Shown here: piece by piece, positions 1 to 7,899 of the stretch
Numbering within the stretch: position 1 is the first letter of the stretch
Layout: every line of letters begins with the position of its first letter
Source: Acidobacteriaceae bacterium
GTDB taxonomy: Bacteria; Acidobacteriota; Terriglobia; Terriglobales; Acidobacteriaceae
Assembly (NCBI GenBank): GCA_025360645.1
Contig: JANYBT010000023.1
Span: forward strand, 1 to 64,000
DNA length: 64,000 nt
Reading direction: 5' to 3'
Translations under genes and position numbers: made by a program
The notes under the pieces: model-generated
Databases searched by the model: none
What the model saw: only the letters and a program-made list of their open reading frames with translations
What the model was told of the DNA's origin: nothing

Positions 1-375
1 CTCGGTCCAAACGTTGAAATCGTAAAACCGGCGCTGCCAGATATGATGCGCCGGAGGCTTCTCCCAGAGGCAAAGCTGAAGACGGTTGCGCAGAAATTGA
101 CGCGCCAGAACGCGTCGCGCGAAATTCAGTTTTAACGCCTGCATCACTTTGGACGGATCGCCGTGCTGGGGCTCACTGATTAAAAGATGGAAGTGCTCGG
201 GCATGACCACATAGCCGAGCACCACGACTCCGTAGCGCACACGGGCCTGCTCCAGGAATCGGAGAAATAAATCGCGGCGGGCCGCCGTGCCCAGGAGCGC
301 GCGGCGTTGATAACAACCGCAGGTAATGAAGTGCAGATCTCCTGCGCCGTATTACCGCTCGAGATGGCTGGGCAC
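1..375 (-). pseudogene. REP-associated tyrosine transposase (RAYT, Y1_Tnp family), nonsense-mutated, cut by window edge
   Basis: Reading the minus strand from GTG at 375-373 gives VPSHLER, then an in-frame TAA at 354-352, then YGAGDLHFITCGCYQRR and on through the catalytic signature GYVVMPEHFHLL (His-Phe-His) and ISEPQHGDPSKVMQALKLNF to the window edge. Family members normally read RYYGAG or similar here, so the TAA most simply replaces the first Tyr codon. No ATG, GTG or TTG follows before the first beta strand of the catalytic domain, so re-initiation would give a truncated fold. RAYTs are single-strand HUH-type transposases that act on REP palindromes. The downstream end lies outside the window. 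The family call is firm; loss of function is inferred from the stop. Confidence 0.8.
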
Positions 376-968
376 ATAGCGAGGATAGAGCGGGGAGTGG
401 GGGCGCGTCGGTGACCAGCAAGGGCCCCCAATGTGACGCGCTTCGGTCCAGCACTGGCCCCACTTCTCGCAAAGAACGATAGAAATGGGGCACCCCCAGT
501 GGAGGAATAGTCCCTAACAGATGTGGGCCCCCCGCCCAAGCTCGGCATCGTGACGGCCAGAACGAGTAGCAGGCTGAACGGTTTCATGGGGGACAAATAT
601 ACACCACAATGCTCGCCCGGGAAGGCCGAGTCCGAATGACAGTCCTCAAAAGCGTAGTACCCGAGGCTCGCGGAGTAGTACACAGCAACCGGTCGGTAGC
701 TGTCGTTCAAAAGGTTGCCGTTGGCGGATGGCCCACCCTTCTCTCCTCCCTCGCTCCCGAGCGCTCGATGCTTTCGCACATTATCGCCCGTTGTGCGAGT
801 TGCAGGAACCAATTGCGAAATGAGCAAGTATTCGCCATTTCTTCGCTGTAGCCAGGAGGCCCATGGAGAAGAATCGCATGATCGGTACCCCTCTCCCTGC
901 GTCGAAGGGAAAAATCACCTTGTTAACGAGTGCAGGTGTAAACTCAGCTACGAACTTTTTTCGGGAAA
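376..968. other. 593-base stretch with no supported gene
   Basis: The open frames here show no recognisable domain, no good ribosome site and no usual codon pattern. One minus-strand frame begins MKPFSLLLVLAVTMPSLGG near 586, which looks like a signal peptide, but it runs into a frame antisense to nothing recognisable and then crosses the broken transposase out of frame. I see no convincing promoter pair for the gene at 969. Probably intergenic sequence left around the transposase. Confidence 0.4.
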
Positions 969-1289
969 GTGGCTGAATTGGAAAAGCAGGCGGTGGGCGT
1001 TCTGAGCCGGTTCGTCGTGGCCAATGACATGGATGCCGAGGTCAAGCAGGCTTTCCTGCTGCGTCCGCATCTGGTCGACGATGCCGCAGGGTTTATCCGG
1101 ATGGATGTCCTGAGCCCAGAGGACATGCCGAATGAAATCTGGCTCATGACATACTGGGTGGATATTGCCAGCTATCGAACCTGGCACAAAAGCCATGCGT
1201 ATCACGAATCTCATGCGGGAATACCGAGGGGGTTGAAGCTCGTGCCGGGCAGCGCTGCGTTGCGAATATTCAATCTCGTCAGCTCTTAA
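969..1289 (+). CDS. Antibiotic-biosynthesis-monooxygenase-like (ABM) small protein
   Basis: The 106-residue product has the size and pattern of a dimeric alpha/beta-barrel (ABM) domain: strand VLSRFVVAND, a helix with PHLVDDAAGF, strand FIRMDVLSPE, strand EIWLMTYWVD, then a helix with YRTWHKSHAYHESH. The family includes quinol monooxygenases and IsdG/HmoA-type haem-degrading enzymes; the substrate cannot be told here. The His-rich stretch around residues 71-80 (HKSHAYHESH) could bind a metal or cofactor. GTG is the only reasonable start; the ribosome site (GGGAAA) is weak. No signal peptide. It lies 134 bases upstream of the B12-binding gene and could be cotranscribed. Confidence 0.6.
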   Translation: MAELEKQAVGVLSRFVVANDMDAEVKQAFLLRPHLVDDAAGFIRMDVLSPEDMPNEIWLMTYWVDIASYRTWHKSHAYHESHAGIPRGLKLVPGSAALRIFNLVSS

Positions 1290-1423
1290 GACCTGATGAT
1301 GTCCGGCGGAAATCGATTTGCAGTCGAGAAGAGGGGCACAGGACAAAGGACTTGTTATGGGTCTGGTCCCTGTCGGCTTCAGCCCTTGAACGACTGAACT
1401 TTCAATTGACTGGACCAAGCGCA

Positions 1424-2494
1424 ATGCCGAAGCCACTCGAAACAATCCGCGATTTCATTGCTGGCCGTGAAGAGGACCTCGCTCGCGAAATTGTCGAGCG
1501 CCACTGGAGACTGAGGCCGGATTTCGAACAACTTTATGGCGCAAAAGGGATGGCGAGGTGTTTGGAAGATGCCCGTTACCACCTCAGATATCTCTCCGAA
1601 GCGGTGGGAGCGGGAGAGCCAGCCCTGTTCGTCCACTATGCCACGTGGGCCAAACAAATGCTTGTCGCACGCAATATTCCGGTTGATGATTTGGTGGCCA
1701 ATCTTGAAATAACGTTGGATGTTATACGACAAGAACTTCCTCCGCCTATGCAAACGCCGGCCACGGATTACTTGCAATCAGCCATTGATGCTCTCACGCT
1801 TGCGCCCGATAATCAATCATTTCTCGACCCTGACCAACAGCTCGCCGAACTGGCCAACCAATACTTAAGTGCGCTTCTTCGTTATGATCGACACTCGGCC
1901 TCGGCTCTTATTCTGCGCGCTGTCGAAAACAAAACCAGCATCAAGGACATCTATAGCCAAGTTTTTGAGCGATGCCAGTACGAGATTGGCCGTCTCTGGC
2001 AATCGAACGTTGTCAGTATCGCTCAGGAACACTATTGCACGGCTTCGACGCAGCTCATTATGTCGCAACTCTATCCCTACATTTTTCGGTCGGATCGACA
2101 AGTTAGAGGCACGATTGTAGCTGCGTGCGTAAGTGGCGAGTTGCACGAAATTGGGGCGCGCATGCTTTGCGACCTACTTGAAATGGAAGGCTGGAACACA
2201 ATCTACCTGGGTGCGAATGTGCCGACAGCCGGCATTATCGAGGGGCTTCGCGACAACCATTCCAATATCCTCGCCGTCTCTGCGTCTATGACTTTCCACC
2301 TTTCTGCAGTGCGGGAGGTGATCGTGGCTGTGCGTTCGGCAAGTCCCGCGACGAGAATTCTGGTCGGCGGTTATGCGTTCAAGATTGCTCCCAATCTCTG
2401 GCGCGAAGTGGGAGCCGACTACTGGACCAAAAATGCTTCGGAAGCGATAGCGCTGATAGGCGGGCTAGGCAATAACATGGTCGATGCCCGATAG
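1424..2494 (+). CDS. B12-binding sensor protein with CarH-type Wx9EH motif
   Basis: The start is placed at ATG 1424 (356 residues); an in-frame TTG at 1352 would add 24 unremarkable residues. A helical N-terminal region (about 1-140) of unknown family precedes a methionine-synthase-cap-like helical domain (about 145-225) and a Rossmann B12-binding domain (about 228-350). Trp192 is followed by exactly nine residues and Glu202-His203, the Wx9EH signature that caps adenosylcobalamin in CarH photoreceptors. His241 in GELHEIGARM fits the lower-ligand His of the E/D-x-H-x-x-G motif. No MerR DNA-binding domain is present. The next gene, 65 bases on, is a histidine kinase, so the protein probably passes a light or cobalamin signal to it; that link is inference. 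Confidence 0.75.
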   Translation: MPKPLETIRDFIAGREEDLAREIVERHWRLRPDFEQLYGAKGMARCLEDARYHLRYLSEAVGAGEPALFVHYATWAKQMLVARNIPVDDLVANLEITLDVIRQELPPPMQTPATDYLQSAIDALTLAPDNQSFLDPDQQLAELANQYLSALLRYDRHSASALILRAVENKTSIKDIYSQVFERCQYEIGRLWQSNVVSIAQEHYCTASTQLIMSQLYPYIFRSDRQVRGTIVAACVSGELHEIGARMLCDLLEMEGWNTIYLGANVPTAGIIEGLRDNHSNILAVSASMTFHLSAVREVIVAVRSASPATRILVGGYAFKIAPNLWREVGADYWTKNASEAIALIGGLGNNMVDAR

Positions 2495-2559
2495 CTTTAA
2501 TACTTTTGCGGAGCCGACTTACGATGAGCATGAAGCTTTATCCGAAGGGCTAAGGATGG

Positions 2560-3480
2560 ATGTTTATGGACGCAAAGTTTTCAAATGAGGGCGATAGCAA
2601 CGATCGTTTGTATACCGAGCTATCCCGCGTAAACAATGAGTTGATCAATACTCAGAGGGAGGTTGTCCAAAGAAACGCTCGACTTGAGCGCGCCGAGGAG
2701 GCACTACGCAAGGCTCATGGCGACTTGGAGCGGCAGGTCCAGGAACGAACCAGAGAACTAGAAAATACTTTGGCTGCATTTCGAGAAGAAGTGAGCGTTC
2801 ACCAGGAAACAGCACAAAAGTTACGAAAGCTTTCGGTGAGCGTACTTCGTATTCAAGACGAGGAACGGCGTCGTGTAGCCCGCGACTTGCACGACACCGT
2901 TGGCCAAACCCTGACCGCGGTGAAAATCAGCTTATTTATGCTGGAAAATGCAATGGCGGGATATCCTCAAACAGCCAGCCGTCTTCACGAACTTAATGAT
3001 CTTACCGATCAGGCGCTTCAGGAAATCCGGACCACATCTTACCTTTTGCATCCTCCACTTCTCGACGAGGCAGGTTTTGCTCCCGCGGCTGCATGGTACG
3101 TGGAGGGGTTTAATAAGCGTAGCCCGATACAAGTAAATCTCCAACTGCCGAAGACCATTCGCCTTCCGGGCTCGATTGAAATTGTTCTGTTCAGGGTGTT
3201 GCAGGAGAGTCTGACGAACATCACCAAACATGCGGACTCTGCTACGGTCGATGTGCTTCTGCAAGTCGAGCAAAACGTGATATCTTTTTCCGTCAGAGAC
3301 TACGGCACGGGGATTTCGGCGGAGCGGCTTGCGAAGATGAACGGTAGCGGATCCGATGTCGGAGTCGGGATCGCTGGCATGCGCGAAAGACTGAAGGAGT
3401 TGGGTGGCAGATTAGTAATCGAGTCCGATTCCACAGGCACTGTGTTGAAAGCCTTGGTACCCCTGCCTAAAGCTGTTTAG
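2560..3480 (+). CDS. Sensor histidine kinase, NarL/UhpB type (HisKA_3 + HATPase)
   Basis: This 306-residue cytosolic kinase has a long N-terminal coiled coil (about 15-95) and no membrane segment. The phospho-acceptor box is ERRRVARDLHDTVGQTLTAV with His111. The ATPase domain has the N box ESLTNITKHA (about 215), DYGTGIS (about 250) and GVGIAGMRERLKELGG (about 272). Kinases of this class usually phosphorylate LuxR-type regulators with a receiver domain; none is encoded nearby, so it is an orphan. With no sensor domain of its own, input through the coiled coil from the B12-binding protein just upstream is the obvious hypothesis. Start ATG 2560 follows AAGG. Confidence 0.85.
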   Translation: MFMDAKFSNEGDSNDRLYTELSRVNNELINTQREVVQRNARLERAEEALRKAHGDLERQVQERTRELENTLAAFREEVSVHQETAQKLRKLSVSVLRIQDEERRRVARDLHDTVGQTLTAVKISLFMLENAMAGYPQTASRLHELNDLTDQALQEIRTTSYLLHPPLLDEAGFAPAAAWYVEGFNKRSPIQVNLQLPKTIRLPGSIEIVLFRVLQESLTNITKHADSATVDVLLQVEQNVISFSVRDYGTGISAERLAKMNGSGSDVGVGIAGMRERLKELGGRLVIESDSTGTVLKALVPLPKAV

Positions 3481-3541
3481 TCGATCGAGAGGCTCCGCGG
3501 TTTCCTGAATCTTTCTAAAAACGGGTAGACAGACCCGAGAT

Positions 3542-3666
3542 CTAATCAAGTAGTGGAAGTGGTCGAGAACCAAGAGATGGAAGTGGTCGAGCATGACTAC
3601 ATCGCCCGACACAATGAAGCCTTGGCGCAGACGAACCTGGTTTGGGACGCACCGAAACTCCTAGCA
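3542..3666 (-). pseudogene. Relic of a REP-associated transposase with duplicated catalytic motif
   Basis: On the minus strand the sequence reads VRLRQGFIVSGDVVMLDHFHLL and then repeats VLDHFHYLI. This matches the strand and HxH motif of RAYT proteins (compare GYVVMPEHFHLL in the copy at the left edge of the window). The DNA at 3544-3567 and 3568-3591 is a 24-base tandem duplication, 20 of 24 positions identical, which doubles the His-Phe-His motif. Flanking sequence is no longer recognisable, so this is a small decayed fragment rather than a gene. Confidence 0.6.
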
Positions 3667-3778
3667 GTCGGATTAACGGACGCACCGAATCACACCGCGA
3701 CAAGTTTGATTGACACAACCTACTGGCTCTAGTAGCGTTGCCTTCGCAAGTAAACCCGCAGGATTCAAGGAGAGCAAC

Positions 3779-4189
3779 ATGCGTATGCGAATCGCGTTTT
3801 CCGGAACGGCGTTGTGCCTTTGTCTCGCCCCCATGGTCATGGCCCAGGATGCCGTGAAAGCTGATCCAAAGCACTACTCGGTGATGAGCGAAAACGAGCA
3901 GGTGCGAATACTGAAGGTGCACTATGGCGCGCACGAGAAGTCGATTATGCATAGTCATCCCGACGCGGTGGCGGTGTTCCTTAACGACGCCAATGTGCAT
4001 TTCAGCTATCCAGACGGGAAATCGGAGGACCGCTCGGTGAAGGCCGGCGACGCTCAATTCACTCCGCACACTGTCCATTTGCCGGAGAACGCCGGAGATA
4101 GCGGCATGGACGTGATCGTGATCGAGATGAAAGGCAAGATGGCCAAGTCGATGCCCAAGGACCACATGGAGAAGATGGAAAAGAAGTAA
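3779..4189 (+). CDS. Exported small cupin-like protein
   Basis: ATG 3779 follows AAGGAGAGCAAC, a strong ribosome site, so I start here rather than at the longer frame from 3710. The 136-residue product begins with a signal peptide ending near APMVMAQ. The rest is a single cupin-type barrel: VRILKVHYGAHEKSIMHSHPDAVAVFL supplies the HxH metal pair, and QFTPHTVHLPENAG the second motif with His. The C-terminus is Lys- and Met-rich (KGKMAKSMPKDHMEKMEKK), which may bind metal or just be a tail. Periplasmic cupins of this size are common in acidobacteria; the substrate is unknown. It appears monocistronic. Confidence 0.7.
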   Translation: MRMRIAFSGTALCLCLAPMVMAQDAVKADPKHYSVMSENEQVRILKVHYGAHEKSIMHSHPDAVAVFLNDANVHFSYPDGKSEDRSVKAGDAQFTPHTVHLPENAGDSGMDVIVIEMKGKMAKSMPKDHMEKMEKK

Positions 4190-4404
4190 GGCCGCTGGAG
4201 GCGCGGTCTTCTGAGAGGGTCTGTCTTGCCTGAGAGGGGGCGGAGTTGGGATTGGCATCGCTGCGCGGGTTTGAGACCGACGACGCTGGGTACTGAGCGA
4301 AAAACCCCGCCCAAGCGGAGCTTGAACGGGGCACCCTCTAACGGGCACTCTCTTACAGCACCCTCTTTCCAGGCGATTCTCTTCTTGGCTGGGCGGGAAT
4401 CCGG

Positions 4405-4448
4405 TATACTCCAGCGATTCCTAACTTGCTTCGATCGGAGACACCTGC
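4405..4448 (+). promoter_or_regulatory. Promoter -10 and ribosome site for the MFS gene
   Basis: TATACT at 4405-4410 is a close match to a sigma-70 -10 box. I see only a poor -35 (TTCTTG at 4382-4387, 17 bases upstream). GGAG at 4437-4440 sits 8 bases before CTG 4449, the best-placed start codon for the downstream transporter. Confidence 0.5.
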
Positions 4449-5753
4449 CTGGTAATTGCTACGCCACGCGCGATCACGCCCACCTCCACTCCGTTTGGGG
4501 ACCACACCCGGCGGCAGATTGGCCTGCGGCTGCTGCCATTTTTATTCCTGCTGTACATCGTCAATTATCTTGACCGCACCAGCCTGGCTTACGCCGCGAT
4601 CGGAATGTCGCGCGACCTGGGATTCAGCGACCGCGTGTTTGGGCTGGGCGTGGGCGTGTTCTTCGTCAGTTATGTGTCGTTGCAGATTCCCGGGGCTGTG
4701 TTGGTGGAGCGTTGGAGTGCGCGGCGGATGATTTCCTACACCTTGATTGCCTGGGGATCGCTGACCGCACTGACGGCGCTGGTGCACACTCCCGCACAAC
4801 TGTACCTGGCGCGTTTTATCTTAGGCGCTGCGGAGGCTGGATTTTTCCCGGGGGTGGTGGTCTATTTGAGCCACTGGTTCCTGCGCGAGGACAGAGCGAA
4901 AGCAACGAGCAACTTTATGGCCGCGATTCCGCTGTCGTTCGTGGTCGGGTCGCCGGTGGCAGGCTGGATCCTGGGGCGACACTGGTTTGGGCTGGCAGGC
5001 TGGCGGTGGCTGTTTGTGCTGGAGGGAATGCCAGCCATCGTGCTGGGAGTGGTGGCGTTTTTCTACTTGACCGATTGGCCGCGCGAAGCGAAGTGGCTGG
5101 CGCCCGAGCAGCGGCAATGGGTGGAACAAACGCTGCATGAGGAGGAACCCGTGACGGCGAAAGCGATCACGGTGTGGGAGGCGATGGGGTCGCGAGCCAT
5201 CTTGTTGATAGCATCGGCGGTCTTCTTCGCTTATTTCGCTTTTTACAGCTTCGTTTTCTATTTTCCGAGCATGCTGAAACGCCAGTCGGGTTTTTCCGAT
5301 ATGCGCGTGGGCATACTCGGCGCCCTGCCCTACCTGGCGTTGTTCCTTGCGATGCAGATCAACGGCTGGCATTCCGACAGGAGCGGAGAGCGACGGTGGC
5401 ACTCCGCAGTCCCAGTATTTGTCGCTGTCGCGGGATTTCTCGGGCTACTTCTTCAACCGCAGTCGGTGGCTGTTACTCTGGGGTTGTTCACAATGGTGGG
5501 CGTAGGCTCTGCCTATCTGCCAGTCTTCTGGACCATCCCCACCGAATTCTTGAGTCAGTCCACGGCCGCGGTCGCGGTGGGCCTGATCAACGCTGTGGGG
5601 AGTGTCTCCGGCTTTGCCGGCCCTTACCTGTTCGGCTATCTGCATACCCGAACCGGTTCTTATTTCTCCGGCTTGGCGGTGCTGACGATCTGCGCATTGG
5701 CGGGAGGCTTGCTGATGTTGTGCACTCCGCAGAGGGCGCGAACCGTCGGCTGA
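4449..5753 (+). CDS. MFS transporter, ACS (anion:cation symporter) family
   Basis: The product resembles phthalate/tartrate/4-hydroxyphenylacetate permeases (about 430 residues, 12 membrane segments). The first segment, IGLRLLPFLFLLYIVNYLDR, with the conserved Asp-Arg, lies upstream of the first in-frame ATG (4605), so translation must begin earlier. Between the upstream stop (TAA 4422) and 4605 there is no ATG, GTG or TTG; CTG 4449 lies 8 bases after GGAG and is the best candidate, with ATT 4455 second. This gives 434 residues. The loop VERWSARRM after segment 2 matches the MFS motif A region. The substrate is probably an organic acid. Neighbours give no pathway. Confidence 0.8.
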   Translation: MVIATPRAITPTSTPFGDHTRRQIGLRLLPFLFLLYIVNYLDRTSLAYAAIGMSRDLGFSDRVFGLGVGVFFVSYVSLQIPGAVLVERWSARRMISYTLIAWGSLTALTALVHTPAQLYLARFILGAAEAGFFPGVVVYLSHWFLREDRAKATSNFMAAIPLSFVVGSPVAGWILGRHWFGLAGWRWLFVLEGMPAIVLGVVAFFYLTDWPREAKWLAPEQRQWVEQTLHEEEPVTAKAITVWEAMGSRAILLIASAVFFAYFAFYSFVFYFPSMLKRQSGFSDMRVGILGALPYLALFLAMQINGWHSDRSGERRWHSAVPVFVAVAGFLGLLLQPQSVAVTLGLFTMVGVGSAYLPVFWTIPTEFLSQSTAAVAVGLINAVGSVSGFAGPYLFGYLHTRTGSYFSGLAVLTICALAGGLLMLCTPQRARTVG

Positions 5754-5791
5754 GCCGCCACCTGGGCGACCCGCGGGACCACTTTTACCTC

Positions 5792-5819
5792 TTGACACAT
5801 CCTCTCGTCGTGGCACAAT
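5792..5819 (+). promoter_or_regulatory. Sigma-70-type promoter for the PQQ-like propeller gene
   Basis: TTGACA at 5792-5797 is a perfect -35 box and CACAAT at 5814-5819 a 4-of-6 -10 box, spaced 16 bases. The next gene starts at 5898, leaving a leader of about 70 bases. Confidence 0.6.
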
Positions 5820-5897
5820 AGTGTTCGCGCCTTGATCCTGCGGTCCATTCCCTCGGGCGCGGTGTTCCAACTGAATTTCGAACGACTGGGGTGCTTT

Positions 5898-7493
5898 ATG
5901 CGGTTACGCTTTCTCTCCTCGTGGCTGCTTGCGGCCTGCATTCTGACAGTGGCTTGCGGCGCGCAAGTCAGCGTTACCACCCACCATAATGACAACGCCC
6001 GTACTGGACAAAATACGCAGGAAACTATCCTGACTCCAGCGAACGTGAATTCCACGCAGTTCGGCAAGGTCTTCACCTATCGAGTGGACGGCAATGTGTA
6101 TGCGCAGCCTCTGGTGCTGACAAACATCACCATCCCGGGCAAGGGTGTTCACAACGTGCTCTATATCGCCACGGAGCATGACAGCGTTTACGCCTGGGAT
6201 GCCGACCACAACCGGGGCATCAATTCCATGCCGCTGTGGAAGGTCAGCTTCCTGAATGCAGCGCAGAATATCACGGTTGTCCCCAGCGACGACATTAGCT
6301 GCTCCGACCTGGTGCCAGAAGTCGGGATCACCGGCACGCCGGTGATTGATGCGGCAAGCGGCACCATGTACCTGGTAGCCAAAACGCGCGAGCGCGGCCG
6401 CTACACCCAAAAGCTGCACGCCCTCGACGTGGCGACGGGCGCGGAAAAATTCGGAGGCCCCGTCACGATCGAGGCATCGGTCGCAGGGAGTGGGGCCGGG
6501 TCGTCCAACGGCATGGTGAGGTTTGATCCCTTCCGCCAAGCCCAGCGGCCTGGTTTGTTGCTGCAGAATGGGGCGGTGTACATCGGGTGGGCATCGCATT
6601 GCGACATCGGTCCTTACCACGGTTGGGTGATGACCTACGGCGCGCAGTCGCTGCAACAGACGGGAGTGTGGCTGTCAACTCCCAACGGGGACCTGGGCGG
6701 AGTGTGGGCGGCAGGCGAAGGGCTTCCGGGCGATGGACTGGGCAATGTGTATCCCACCACCGGCAACGGTTCGTTCAGCGCGCACGGAGGGGGCCTGGAT
6801 TACGGCGATAGCATCGTCAAGCTGAGTTTGAATTCCACTGGCCTCGCCCTGACTGACTATTTCACACCTTACGACGAGGGATATTTGAGTTCGGTGGACC
6901 TCGACTTGGGATCGGGCGGGGCTATTCTTCCTCCCGACCAGCCGGCCGGTGCTGCGCACCAACACCTTCTTTTACATGCGGGGAAGGAAGGTACGGTTTA
7001 CCTGATTGATAGAGACCACATGGGCGGCTTCGGCTTCACCAACAACGGGCAGATCATTCAGTCGCTGAACCTGGCGGTCGGCGGCATGTGGGCGGCGCCG
7101 GCGTGGTGGAACAATCGCGCCTACTTCGGCGGCAGCTCCGATTACATGAAGATGTACACGTTCGATCCCTACACCGGGATGTTGTCGAGCAGTCCCGCGT
7201 CGGTGTCGCCGACCTTCTATGGCTTTCCGGGACCGACGCCCTCCGTCTCCGCTAACGGCAACCAAGATGGCATTGTGTGGGCACTGCAGAACGATGGTTA
7301 CGGCAACACTTCGACAGTGCTACATGCCTACTGGGCGGAAGATCTTTCGAAAGAGTTGTACAACACCCAGCAGAACGCCACCCGAGATGATCCGGGGGGC
7401 GCGATCAAGTTCAGTGTTCCGACGATCGCGAATGGCAGGGTGTACGTGGGCACTTCGACGCAAGTGAGCGTGTACGGACTGCTGCCGCGCTAG
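5898..7493 (+). CDS. Exported PQQ-like beta-propeller protein
   Basis: ATG 5898 starts MRLRFLSSWLLAACILTVACGAQ, a signal sequence (531 residues in all); the longer frame from 5832 adds no useful sequence. The Cys in LTVACGAQ is at a possible lipobox, but Thr at -3 makes lipidation uncertain. The mature part holds repeated propeller blades such as NVLYIATEHDSVYAWDAD, GTMYLVAKTRERG, QKLHALDVATGAEKFGG and KEGTVYLIDRDHMGG, typical of PQQ enzyme-like repeats. The Trp-docking and Cys-Cys features of true quinoprotein dehydrogenases are not evident, so it is more likely a structural or binding propeller. It has its own promoter. Confidence 0.7.
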   Translation: MRLRFLSSWLLAACILTVACGAQVSVTTHHNDNARTGQNTQETILTPANVNSTQFGKVFTYRVDGNVYAQPLVLTNITIPGKGVHNVLYIATEHDSVYAWDADHNRGINSMPLWKVSFLNAAQNITVVPSDDISCSDLVPEVGITGTPVIDAASGTMYLVAKTRERGRYTQKLHALDVATGAEKFGGPVTIEASVAGSGAGSSNGMVRFDPFRQAQRPGLLLQNGAVYIGWASHCDIGPYHGWVMTYGAQSLQQTGVWLSTPNGDLGGVWAAGEGLPGDGLGNVYPTTGNGSFSAHGGGLDYGDSIVKLSLNSTGLALTDYFTPYDEGYLSSVDLDLGSGGAILPPDQPAGAAHQHLLLHAGKEGTVYLIDRDHMGGFGFTNNGQIIQSLNLAVGGMWAAPAWWNNRAYFGGSSDYMKMYTFDPYTGMLSSSPASVSPTFYGFPGPTPSVSANGNQDGIVWALQNDGYGNTSTVLHAYWAEDLSKELYNTQQNATRDDPGGAIKFSVPTIANGRVYVGTSTQVSVYGLLPR

Positions 7494-7510
7494 GGCGCAT
7501 TGCCGGGTGT

Positions 7511-7891
7511 ATGAATCATTCTGGTCACAACTCGCGGCCGCGGTGGCGTTGGTATGCCCTGGCTGGACTTTTGCTGTGTCTGGGAGGCATTGTGCTGTTC
7601 AGTTCGCCGGCGGCGTTTCGCAGCCCGCTGGCGATCCTGGTGCTAAGCGCGATTGCAGCCGCGTCCATTCTGCTGGAATGGTACCGGCAGCGCCGGGCGA
7701 GACGGATACCACGGGCATCCACCTGGATACTGATGCTGGGGGTAGCGTGCGCGGCCACTGCAATTGCAAGCGATGCGGTGCACGTTAGCGCCCGCGCAAG
7801 TCTCTTGCCGATCTGCCTGGCGGTGGCTTGTTTTGGCATTGCAGGCGGTTTGGTGCTGGCCAATATGCGGAAGGAACGAGCCCGGCCCTAA
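7511..7891 (+). CDS. Small integral membrane protein, unknown function
   Basis: The 126-residue product has four likely membrane segments: WYALAGLLLCLGGIVLF, PLAILVLSAIAAASILL, TWILMLGVACAATAIA and LLPICLAVACFGIAGGLVL. Basic loops follow segment 2 (EWYRQRRARRIPR) and the last segment, so both ends are probably cytoplasmic. I recognise no family. It starts 17 bases after the propeller gene and ends 8 bases before the hydantoinase gene, so it may be transcribed with both. Confidence 0.55.
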   Translation: MNHSGHNSRPRWRWYALAGLLLCLGGIVLFSSPAAFRSPLAILVLSAIAAASILLEWYRQRRARRIPRASTWILMLGVACAATAIASDAVHVSARASLLPICLAVACFGIAGGLVLANMRKERARP

Positions 7892-7899
7892 CCCGAGCC

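Noticed and set aside
180-827. Long minus-strand frame (215 codons) over the left edge
   Set aside because: Runs over the broken transposase in another frame; no family resemblance or codon pattern.
1290-1423. Cobalamin riboswitch before the B12-binding protein
   Set aside because: No B12-box-like sequence or typical pairing seen in the short leader.
3542-4348. 268-codon minus-strand frame
   Set aside because: Antisense to the exported cupin gene, which has a better ribosome site and clear motifs; the RAYT-like fragment inside it is in a different frame.
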